Assembly: GCA_026770025.1 (NCBI GenBank)
Contig: JAMXDE010000054.1
Coordinates: 124,001-188,000 of the forward strand
DNA: 64,000 nt
Direction of reading: 5' to 3'
From: Craspedostauros australis
Taxonomy: Eukaryota; Bacillariophyta; Bacillariophyceae; Mastogloiales; Achnanthaceae
A program made the translations under genes and the position numbers. The notes beneath the pieces were generated by a model. The model saw only the letters and a list, made by a program, of their open reading frames with translations. It was not told the origin of the DNA and did no database searches. Below are positions 19,505-28,860 of this stretch, in pieces (the stretch's first letter is position 1; each line of letters begins with the position of its first letter).

Positions 19505-20787
19505 GCTCATTCCGTGGGTCCAAGCCATGCACCAAGGCCTTGGAGGCAATGCGTCACCAGCCACAGCAGTGCTTGTGAACTGGAGATGGAACTATAGGCG
19601 GATCGCACCCTGAGACGATTCCCCTGCCACCACAACATCGCCAGCAAACAGACCTGCCCAATGGACACAGCCCTCTCTCCCAACATGATCATAATACTGA
19701 CACATCCGTTCCCACTACATGCAGACATTGAGAATAAACGAGGCAGAATCAAAGCGCCCCCCAGCGCATAACTTAACAGTTATAATCAGTGAGGTATATA
19801 TGACACCATCATTTTGAACCTCAGGAGTAGAGCATTGATGAAGCATTGAAGTGACTGTAGTCTTCTGGGTGGTAGTGAGGAAGCTGGGGGAGGGAAATGG
19901 TGGAACCCTCCTGCTCATCATCACTTTGGAGCAAGGGTGTTCATTTTACATATCGGCTTGTAGCATGTCCTATAATAGAGTTCGTCCTCAAAATAGCTTG
20001 TCTACATGATGTCTACATGCGTGATACGTGTATGATGCAGGTTCACATTCAAAATGAGATGATTGTTCACTTGATTTCGTCGTTGACACTATCAAACGTC
20101 ATCATTTGATTCTCTGTCCAATCATTTCGTCCCGCTCTCCTGACGTTTCGTTGCGACGGTCATGAAGCACGCCTGCCAGATGCAACCAATTCGACGCGTC
20201 TTTTGGTGGGACAGGAACGGGAACAGAAACGGAACCACACGATCGTCAATTCATTCTGGTGCTATGTACATGGCAGAACATCCGTCTGCACGCATGACCC
20301 CCAAACTGTCGATCAGTAGGAAACACAACGATTGGATCAAAATAATTCGAATATTTTCCAGCACGAGTCAAACAGAGAACGCACGAAAGAAGCACATGCA
20401 AAGGATGATTCATGTTTAACGTTGATGTTCTCTCGTTGCCCCAAAAAGATCAATCTTGTCTTGTTTGACATCTTCGAAGATCAACAAAAAGGTTTCAAGG
20501 CTTCTCGCTACTTAGCGCTAGCGTCTCTCTTTGGAATCCACCAGAAACCACCAGCTGGCAACTGTGATGCTGTATTTCTCGTCGATCCGAAGCCCCATCA
20601 ACGAAATCGTGTTCTGACACCATCCGTTCGTCTTCACTTCGTGCGTGCCTACAAGGAGTCTACCTGAAACCCACAGCAGCCCATAACTTATCTAATATAA
20701 TGATGATCCACCTCGGACATTTTTTTATATATACTTCACAATACGCTGCATAATATTCTGCAATAACCTGAAAACGCATGTAGACTG
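19505..20787. other. Unassigned right interior of the TTAA-flanked unit
   Basis: No recognisable gene. A plus-strand frame at 20332-20667 encodes 111 residues with no domain I know. The last 100 bases are AT-rich. If the unit ever carried its own transposase, this and 12676-13250 are the only non-copia places where it could have been, and I see no DDE motif in either. Confidence 0.4.
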
Positions 20788-20826
20788 CTCCCCCCGCGAC
20801 TCGTTGGTTTGTGACTGAATGGGCTC
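20788..20826 (-). repeat. Right 39-bp terminal inverted repeat
   Basis: Exact reverse complement of 12637-12675, followed by TTAA at 20827-20830 and then GGGATAGTTCCC, which is itself a small inverted repeat. Confidence 0.85.
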
Positions 20827-20830
20827 TTAA

Positions 20831-21494
20831 GGGATAGTTCCCAAGGTGAGGTGTGAGTCAGGTCGGTCATGCTTGAGTCATGATGGATTCGTGAATGGAG
20901 GAGAGAGAGGAGAAACGATTTGGTGGTCAATCAAGTCGGAAGATTTCGCGCCAAAACAAGAATTTCTCCCATCGGGTTGATACCGTGTTCGGTAATAGTC
21001 TGTCCCTCATTGAATCTCAACTTAATCTACGGACCGAGAGGAATCTAACGTCAGCGGGAACACGAGGAGCAGAACATGAACGTCAGAAGAGGAGCAAGAC
21101 CAGATATATATGGATGAGAGGAACCAATTAGGTAAGACGTTAGGATTAGAGACTGAAGCAATCGAGTTCCTGAATCTCTGTCTGACACAACCAAGACCAA
21201 ATAAGACAACAACACGACGAACTGCGGGTAACTGGCGCAGGTCGAGGATTCACATCGCGGTGGATCGTTAGGAATTAGGAAATGATCTGACTCAATAGGA
21301 GTCAGAACTACACGAGTTTGCAGGGCAACTGGAGATTGACATGAGTTGACTTTTGACAGACAAGTCGAGCTCATAAAACGCAGAGAAAGAGGAATCACCA
21401 ACCTACAAACCCGGGATAACAGAACAACTAACTTAGTGAACCAATTGTAGCCCCACCCGGTCTACATGAGCAACAGGATTGAGACCTGTTTCAA
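20831..21494. other. Intergenic sequence right of the TTAA-flanked unit
   Basis: No gene is seen. Sequence is purine-rich on the plus strand (for example near 20895-20925). It ends at the start of the segment shared with the 3' flank of the second UTP14 copy. Confidence 0.5.
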
Positions 21495-24366
21495 CAGATG
21501 TGGACGTGAATCCCAACGCAGTCACCTGCACCTACGTCTCGAAAGCCTCGCTTGCCGACTTCGTCCTGCCTTGGTGGTTGCAATGCCTCCACGGTCTTGA
21601 GGGACCAGAGAAGAGTATGTGTGGCCAGCACTGCAAGTGTGCCCGCTAACCTCATTGTGGAGAGGACCACATGTGATAGTCGTATGTGTGAGTGCCCTGG
21701 CTCCTCTGCCAAGTATTGTGGAGTAATTGAGTATTATTATGAATACATGCGTTTAGAACTTCGCCGGACCTCTGGCGGTGGCAAGCTTCTTGCCCTTTGA
21801 GATTGGTTGGATGATCTTGCCAGATCGCTTCAGGATTTCCGGTCGCGTCATGTCCTTGACGGAGCTTCCCACGTTCCATTCCTTGCCCATGCCGCCTGCC
21901 ATGGCCAGCTCGTATTCCTCGCGAGATTTGTACGGGAAAGGGACGTCGCCCAGCATGAAGACGTTGGCCGTCTTCTTCATTCGTTTCTCGTTGATGATGA
22001 CGTTGGGGCGTGTTTGTTTGTGTGTTTGTTTGCGTTTGCGAGAATCGCTGCCGTCCAGCATGGAGGACAATGCGGCAGATTTCTTGTTGCCGCCACGCTT
22101 CTTGTTTCGCTTGGATTTGGAGGCAGGTGGGGGCGGTGGCATCTTCACGCCGTCGCCAGTCCAGGATCCCCAACCGCGTGAGTTGGTGAGCTTGGCATCC
22201 CTCTTGTCGATTGCCTTGCGGGTGGGATCATTGCGCTGCTCCATTTCCTCCCGCTCGGCATCGAACTCTGCCACTGCCTCGTCCTGCGGCGCCGTGACGA
22301 AGGCCTGCCGAACGAGCTCATCTTGTGTCATGTCGGCAATCGATTTCGCCGTCGTCGATTGCGTCTGCGATTTGCCATTCTTGGATGGGTTTGGATCGGC
22401 CGTTGTGTCGCCGTCCTTGTTGTCGTCGTTGTTGTTGTCGTCGTTATGATGTACGTTGTTTTGGTCAGCATCAATAGCCGGCACTGCAGTTGGCTTGCGC
22501 TGCTTGTCGTTGGCGCCAGTTCCCATGGTCGTGGCTGCCGTGATGGACGCCATTGCACGTGCGGCAACTTTGCTGGACGTCGAGTTGCTGACACTCTTGT
22601 CAGCATTCATCCAGGGATTCTCCTCCTCGTCACCACCGCTGGCACCGTCCTTGTGGTGGTGTTCTATTGGTGGTGTGGATCTGTTGTTCGCGTCCTTCTT
22701 CTGTTGCTTCTTGGATTTGTTGACGTTGCCATGTTTGCCCTTCGCTGCGGCTGTCTCGCCGTTGCCGACTGTAGATGTTGTTGCGGCAGTGATCTCGAAG
22801 ATGGCCCCATCTTCCGAATGTGATGGTTTCTTCCCACCGGACTGCGACGACGATGACGACGACGGCGATGAGGACTTTGCTTTCTGTGAGGCTTCTTCGA
22901 CATCGTCACTGTCGATACCATCATGGTCGTCATCATGGTCGTCATCATTGTCATCATCTGCTGTGACATCGATCCCCCCGCTCATCTTGACGACATTGGA
23001 GTTTCCAAATTCCAAACAATTCGTCATCAGCTGGCCCTTGTTGAGGACTGTGCTCAACTCCTTTTGGCTGGCCACGATCTTTTGCTTCTTGGGTACGGTG
23101 GCGGCCATTGCATCATCATCACCATCATCTCCAAAGTCACTGTTGGTGTCATCAAAGTCATCCCTATCACGTGCAGCGCCTTCCTGCAGTTCCTGAAGCA
23201 GCTCCCTGGCCTCCAACTGTGCCTTCTCACGTTGTTTCTGCAAACCTTTTTGCATGAAGGATAGCTTGAAGAGTCCCTTGTTCTTGCTGGGTATGGCGCT
23301 GTCCATATCGTGATTCTCAATTTCGGACAGTGTCCGCTTGGCCGCCGCGATCAGCCTGTCTTCGTCCATGCTGCCATCATCATCGTCGTCACCGTCGCTG
23401 CCATCCTTGCCGATCATCTTGTTCCGGAGCTCATCGCCACGCTTGAGCTGCGCCGACAGAGCACGGCGCGTGGCCAGATCCACATTCTTGCCACGCTTGA
23501 GAATGCGCTTGGCCCACTTGCTGGTGTTCTTGTGTGCCAAGGTGAGGCGTTCCCGGATGCGCTCCATCTCCTCCTTCTCCTGTAGCTCCAACTCGAGCTG
23601 CGGGTTGATCTCGATGGCCGCCTCCATGTCCTTCTCCTTTTGGCGTTCGCGCTGGCGCTTGCGGATGCGGCGGTAGGTCTTGGATTTGATCTTCTTCATG
23701 TACTGATGCTTCTGCTCCTGGTAGGACAGCAATGCGCGGACCTGCGCCAGCTGAGCGTGGCGGTGCTTGTATTCCTCCATGGTGATCTCATTTCGTCCAA
23801 GATCGTCGTCGTCGTCGTCGTCGTTGTCATCAAAGCCATCGCCTCCTCCTTTTCCGGCCTTACCTTCGGCAACCTCCTGTTGCTTGGCCTGCTCCTCCAG
23901 GGCCTGCTCCAGCTCGCGTTCAAAGTCATTGGACGCTTCGAACTTGTCGACGAAGGTGTCCTTCGTGACACTGGTTTCGGCACGATGCGCACCCGTGTTG
24001 TCCTTGAAGTCCAAGGTCTCCGCCTTGCGGTTGGTCTGGATGGCCTGCGTCCAGCCACCCATCTCCTTCTTTTGCTGTCCGTAGGCCTCCTTGCGCTGCA
24101 GACGGTTGGCCTTGACGCGCGCCATGGGAGCGAGGGTGGTCTGCACGGCGCTGCTGCGACTGTCGGCGGCCATGGTCTTTTGCAGATCGGAAAAGCCCTT
24201 CGTGTCCTGCAGGCCTGCCATGAGGTGGTCCAGCGTGAGCTTGGAGGATGTCTTGGCTGCGGCGTTGTCACCGGATGCCACATCCATGAGCTGCTGTCCG
24301 ATGAAGGTGGAGAATTCGGATTCTGGAACTTGGGACATGTTTTTGTACGCAGAGCGTTTGGAGGCT
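21495..24366 (-). repeat. UTP14 segmental duplication, truncated copy
   Basis: This block corresponds to 28861-31735 at a constant offset of 7368-7369 bases. From about 21787 to 24340 the two appear identical: reading frames in several registers on both strands give the same proteins in both. The 3' flank 21495-21786 differs at many positions (about 10-12%), and differences reappear just before 24366, where homology ends. Confidence 0.9.
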
Positions 24367-24491
24367 TGTATCATCTCCGTTGATGCCACGCTGTTTGTAC
24401 AACTGATTGATGTACTCGTTGTCGATTGCTCTCCAATATTGCGCGCTGTGGTGAAGTGCGCTTCTGTCGTCGGCCAGTTGTTTCTGTACAT
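21753..24491 (-). CDS. UTP14-like protein, 5'-truncated chimeric copy
   Basis: Encodes up to 912 residues if translation starts at the ATG at 24491. The first 43 residues or so come from unrelated sequence in place of the true N-terminus. From SKRSAYKNMSQVPESEF onward it matches the full copy at 29121-32159, including the HKNTSKWAKRILKRG motif diagnostic of Utp14 and the C-terminal block KSREEYELAMAGGMGKEW. Utp14 is a component of the small-subunit processome needed for 18S rRNA maturation. The missing N-terminus contains the acidic EIPEDEAFNSDDERKWGAFF region. The ORF is intact although the gene is truncated, which fits recent overwriting by the full copy rather than selection. It may be a pseudogene or a novel chimeric gene. 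Confidence 0.75.
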   Translation of the reverse strand: MYRNNWPTTEAHFTTARNIGEQSTTSTSISCTNSVASTEMIQASKRSAYKNMSQVPESEFSTFIGQQLMDVASGDNAAAKTSSKLTLDHLMAGLQDTKGFSDLQKTMAADSRSSAVQTTLAPMARVKANRLQRKEAYGQQKKEMGGWTQAIQTNRKAETLDFKDNTGAHRAETSVTKDTFVDKFEASNDFERELEQALEEQAKQQEVAEGKAGKGGGDGFDDNDDDDDDDLGRNEITMEEYKHRHAQLAQVRALLSYQEQKHQYMKKIKSKTYRRIRKRQRERQKEKDMEAAIEINPQLELELQEKEEMERIRERLTLAHKNTSKWAKRILKRGKNVDLATRRALSAQLKRGDELRNKMIGKDGSDGDDDDDGSMDEDRLIAAAKRTLSEIENHDMDSAIPSKNKGLFKLSFMQKGLQKQREKAQLEARELLQELQEGAARDRDDFDDTNSDFGDDGDDDAMAATVPKKQKIVASQKELSTVLNKGQLMTNCLEFGNSNVVKMSGGIDVTADDDNDDDHDDDHDGIDSDDVEEASQKAKSSSPSSSSSSQSGGKKPSHSEDGAIFEITAATTSTVGNGETAAAKGKHGNVNKSKKQQKKDANNRSTPPIEHHHKDGASGGDEEENPWMNADKSVSNSTSSKVAARAMASITAATTMGTGANDKQRKPTAVPAIDADQNNVHHNDDNNNDDNKDGDTTADPNPSKNGKSQTQSTTAKSIADMTQDELVRQAFVTAPQDEAVAEFDAEREEMEQRNDPTRKAIDKRDAKLTNSRGWGSWTGDGVKMPPPPPASKSKRNKKRGGNKKSAALSSMLDGSDSRKRKQTHKQTRPNVIINEKRMKKTANVFMLGDVPFPYKSREEYELAMAGGMGKEWNVGSSVKDMTRPEILKRSGKIIQPISKGKKLATARGPAKF

Positions 24492-24927
24492 CCAAACTGG
24501 TACTCATCCTCATTTCGTCATTCCAAAGTCCATCTTCTTTCAGTTGGATTGGTGCATCTCCCACCTCCATCGTTCCTTGGATGAGTGGATCATGCGCCTG
24601 GGGTGATGGTGCACCATCCTCTTCTCCCACAGAACGTCGCTGTACACGGATTCGAGTGGAAGTTGCGCATCTGAATCGATCTGCTTGTGTCCTTCCTCTG
24701 TTATCAGCTCGGAGTCGCAGGAGGATGCCGCCAGCATGGAGAATCGCACCGCAACCTGAAGATGGCGGAGTTGTGCAGATCCATGTCTCTGGCTTGGCAA
24801 CATTGCCGACAGTGCTGCTGCTGAGGGGATGGAAACCGCTGGCCACTCCTTTGCACCCATCAAAGCCCGTGTTGCATGGCAGCAACATCATGATGCGCGT
24901 CAACAATCCCAACCACCGACATGTCAT
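24367..24927 (-). CDS. Hypothetical coding fragment fused upstream of the truncated UTP14
   Basis: A minus-strand frame from the ATG at 24927 stays open until it meets the UTP14 homology, which it enters out of frame. Its later part (VQKQLADDRSALHHSAQYW, AIDNEYINQLYKQRGINGDD) looks more protein-like than its start. I recognise no domain. It may be the 5' part of an unrelated gene into which the truncated UTP14 was joined, giving a different C-terminus, or chance. Transcript data would decide. Confidence 0.3.
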
Positions 24928-25596
24928 TGCTCATTCGATTCATCCCTGTCTTGACTGGTTCCAGATGGTGATTGAATCGTTGAGTGGTTGAGTGGTTGAG
25001 TGGTTGAGTGATTGAGTGATTGGGCGCACAAGTATGCGTATGCGTATGCGTATGCGTATGGTATGAAGACAGCAGATGATGGAGCGTGCAGCATGAAGTG
25101 AGCTTTAGATGGTGGTGGCTGCGACCATTCGAATGGAGATGGAGATGGAGATGTACGTACAGTGTGGATCGGACAACACCACCAACGAGGAGTCCTTCTG
25201 TTTTGGATCTTTGTCAGTGTTCGGATTCTTCGGTGTCGAGAACTGACATGAAATGGTGGCTGTGCTTCTGATGATGTGAGAATTCCATTCTGTCGTCTCC
25301 ATTCTTGCCGTGACACCAAAGATGGCATGAGGAATGGTTGGTGATGTGGCGACACCCACACGACCAACATCACGGTGGATTGTTGTCGTGTGGTGAATGC
25401 GACAACACTCAGATCAGCTCGTCATCTCGTCTCTGCTGTCAAAACAGCTCGCCACACAGACAGGAAACAGAAGACAATCATTGGTACTGGACGGTACACT
25501 TCTTGTCACAATCGGAGAGTGATTCATCCAATCGACGCCACCCACGCAACCAGCAGCATACAAAGGATCAAAAGCATCACACGAACAACGATCAAC
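24928..25596. other. Intergenic region with microsatellites
   Basis: No gene is supported. It holds a run of GAGTGGTTGA-like units (about 24983-25021), a TATGCG hexanucleotide array (about 25033-25060) and ATGGAG repeats (about 25135-25152). It is the likely promoter region of the ankyrin gene that starts at 25597. Confidence 0.5.
25033..25060. repeat. Hexanucleotide microsatellite
   Basis: Four to five perfect TATGCG units in tandem. Confidence 0.85.
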
Positions 25597-27962
25597 ATGT
25601 CCAGCGGTCAATTGGAAGCGTGAGTTGTCTTGGTTTGGTTTGGATTGGTTTGGCCGCATCTCTTGCGAGGCGTGCACAAATGCGACTGCGTGTATGAGCG
25701 TCCTTGTTGTGCTTGTACTTGTCACTCACACTGGTGCTGATGCTGGTGCTGGTGCTTTCCTCCTCTGGTCCAATTCAACCTCGACTTCCCAACCATACAT
25801 CTCTTTCGTCACAATGGAATCAATGCACTATAAGCAGTGACGAGGCCGTCTGTGAGTGGATCAGACAGGTGGAGAATGCATGCATCAATCATAACTTGAC
25901 AGAGCTTCAAGATCTGGTTGAATCGTATGCGGACGGAGCGGTCATCCCTTCCAATACGGCAGACGAGGACGGCGAAACTGTATTTCATCGTGCATGTTGT
26001 CGTGGAACCAGGGCGATCGTAAAGTATCTGGTGGAGTCTGATCGAATCGATGTGGATGTCAATCTCCAAAACAAGCAAGGGCGCACGCCATTTCATCATG
26101 CTTGCTCGAATGGGCACAAGAGCATCGTTGAATACTTGGTGGAATCGAATGAAATCGAGGTGGATGCCAACATCAAATCCAACAGTGGTCAAACACCACT
26201 CTGCCTTGCTGGCTGGAATGGACACAAAGCCATTGTTGAGTATCTGATGGAATCCGATCGAATCGACGTGGATGTCAATATCAAAGACAACAAAGGCCAG
26301 ACTGTGCTTCATTGTGCCTGCGGAAACAGCAACGCTGAGACCGCGAAGTATTTGTTGGAATCCGGCCAAGTGTCCATCACCATGGAAGGCAATGACGGTT
26401 CCACATTGATCCATCACGCATGCCAGAGCGAACGACCCGATGTGCTGGAATACTTGGTGCAATCGAGTCATATCAACGTTGACGCTTACATCAACAAACA
26501 GGACAAGGAAGGTTCCACACCTTTGCATGTCGCATGTCTGTTCGGTCACATTGATATAGTCAGGTACATGATGGAGTCGGATGGGATTGGTGTTGATATC
26601 GATGTCAACGTCCGAAACAACAATGGGGACACTCCACTCCATAGCGCTTGTCGCAGTGGGAACAAGGAAATGATCGCATATTTGTTGGATTTAGATGAAC
26701 TCGATGTTCGTCCTGAGGTGATTGGACCAAACTGCAATGGCAATTCGCTGCTACATTTTGCCTGCCTATGGGTGGAAAGAGATTTGATTGTGTGTCTGAT
26801 GGAAACGGATCGTATCGACATCAACAGCATGCTTGGTATCAACGGCAACTGCAACATCAATGCCAACGCTACCGCCAATGGGAGCATGCAAAACAACGAA
26901 GGGAATACACCGCTCCATCTCATTCTCAGGGATTGGCTGGCCCCCGACGCGGTTGAGTATCTGATGAATCATGATCGTACCCTCACTAGCATCATGCTTC
27001 GCACCCAGAACAACGATGGGAATACGCCTCTCCACATCGCTTGCGGTCAACCATCACTGTCCAGGCGTGTCGTTTGGTGCTTGGTGGACTTCAACGAGCT
27101 CAACATCAACAACGACGATATTGGCATCCATACAGACATCGACAACACCAACGATATCCAAAACAACCATGGGAATACGCCTCTCCACATTGCTTGCTTG
27201 AGAAATAGGCGAAGCTTCATCAAGGAATTGCTCCAGTCACGCAAGACCGATGCAAGCCTCAACGTCCAAAACAAACATGGTGACACACCTCTTCACATTG
27301 CATTCAACAGGGGCTTGCTCTTCACCTTCAATCACACCGCCAGGCTTCGTCACGTCTTCGATTTCATTCAACATCAAATCATTGCCACAACCAACCTCAT
27401 CGATCTCTCCAACAAGCACAACCATGATGATGTTGATGATGGTGATACCGTTGGTGATGTGGACATCATGCAACAGCTGTTGGAGAATGTCACAGCAATC
27501 GCGAACATTCAGAATCATGATGGCACCACGCTCCTCCATCTCGCATGCAAGAAGGGCGATGTTTCTGTCCTTCGGAATCTGATCGGATGTGACTCAGTGG
27601 ATGCCACGTTGCGAAACAGCAGCGGTGATACAGCATTGCACTGTATTTGCAAAGGAGCAGATAGAAATGTATCTGAGCATGGGTGTGAAAGTGAGAGCGA
27701 GAGTGATGATCACAAGATACGAGCTGAGAAGATGAAACTGTTGGTCGAATCGAACAAGGTGGATGTGGATGTGAACATGGCGAATGATGAGGGAGATACG
27801 GTGCTGTACTGTGCTGTGAAAGGCGAGTATTTGGAAGTGGTTGAGTATCTGATGACGTTGGAGATGATCGATCCGCACATTCAGAACAAGAGTGGTGATA
27901 CGCCGTTGCAATGTGCACAAGAGGAAGGTCGCGATGGGAGGATGTTGGCATTGTTTGAATAG
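25597..27962 (+). CDS. Ankyrin-repeat protein (two exons)
   Basis: Exon 1 is 25597-25619 (MSSGQLEA) and exon 2 is 25838-27962, joined across a 218-nt intron with donor GTGAGT and acceptor TAAGCAG; the codon GC|T is split and the frame continues as DEAVCEWIRQVENACI. The protein has about 715 residues and consists almost wholly of ankyrin repeats, about 16 by my count, with helix pairs such as PLHVACLFGHIDIVRYMMES and PLHIACLRNRRSFIKELLQS. Many repeats carry an expanded Asp/Val/Asn loop (for example DRIDVDVN). There is no transmembrane segment, kinase or other domain, so the protein is probably a scaffold. It lies between the two UTP14 copies, in the opposite orientation, and shows no duplication of its own in this window. 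Confidence 0.85.
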
Positions 27963-28860
27963 ATGGTCGGTCCTGCCAATGGGTAGTGACGATGATGATG
28001 GCAAAGGCGACCAGGCTGGGACTGCAGAGATGAAGGTGTTGAGCAGGAAGAGGCAAATTAGGGACTTGAAATACTGCCCATGAGAAACATGCCAAGCTCC
28101 AAATGAGAGATGGAAGAAGCCGGATGAGATCCATCGCACTTCAACTACTCTGTTAAAATAATGTGAAGTATGGTCCATGGTATGGTGACGAATGGTTAAG
28201 AATGGCAACGAAGGGTGAAAAATGGCAGCGCTATTGTGGAGTGCCGCACATCCAATTTGATCTGATTTGAGTGCTCTCGTCCATCTCCAATCAGCTCATT
28301 CACACGCTGTGTGCCATCGTTTCTTTGGCAGCTGAGTGAGGTCCTCTCGTGGCTCCTGCTTCTGTCACGCGGAGGGGATTGAGATCCATCAACCATCCCT
28401 CTCTTGTGCCCACATGATGTCCATGATGTTCATGAGGGGGCATCTATTATCAGGTATGCTGCTTGACAATGACGATGGCGCGGAGGTGGATCTGGTTGCG
28501 CGTGCAGATGCGGATGTGGATGCATTTCGCAGTTGGAGTGGTGCAAGTAGCATCTTGGGCACAAGCATCATGGCAGAACCAAGAGTTGGCCTTCATCCAG
28601 CCTTTGGATCCTTAGATCTTTTGTGGTGTCGATGTTGATGTCGATGCTGATGTCCAACGATCTGGATAGCATTCGAGTTGGTCATGAAACAGACACCAAA
28701 GATACCGCCACAGGTTGGCCATGGAAGCGATGGCTGTCCACGACTTTGTCATGGCTCACCGCCTCTCTCTTCCATCATGTGGGATGGTGCAGGATGGTGT
28801 GGTATTTCATTTCGTTTCATGTCGTTGGGCGTCATGCTGACATGAAACTGGAGATTTGTG
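27963..28860. other. Intergenic region between ankyrin gene and UTP14
   Basis: The two genes converge here. No gene is supported. From about 28861 the sequence is shared with 21495 onward. Confidence 0.5.

Larger units (their letters stand above)
12633..20830. mobile_element. 8.2-kb DNA-transposon-like unit with 39-bp perfect TIRs and TTAA ends
   Basis: The unit begins after TTAA (12633-12636) and ends before TTAA (20827-20830). Bases 12637-12675 are the exact reverse complement of 20788-20826, beginning GAGCCCATTCAGTCACAAAC and ending in a run of six G then AG. The match stops immediately inside. TTAA target duplication is known for the piggyBac and Kolobok superfamilies. No transposase is recognisable inside; the interior is mostly copia debris and solo LTRs. 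It would therefore be a non-autonomous or hitch-hiking unit. An alternative is two separate short elements sharing an end sequence in opposite orientations. Confidence 0.7.

Noticed and set aside
25704-25837. Reading the ankyrin gene as starting inside the intron with a hydrophobic leader
   Set aside because: The frame there begins with TTG rather than ATG, and exon 1 at 25597 joins in frame across a good GTGAGT...CAG intron.
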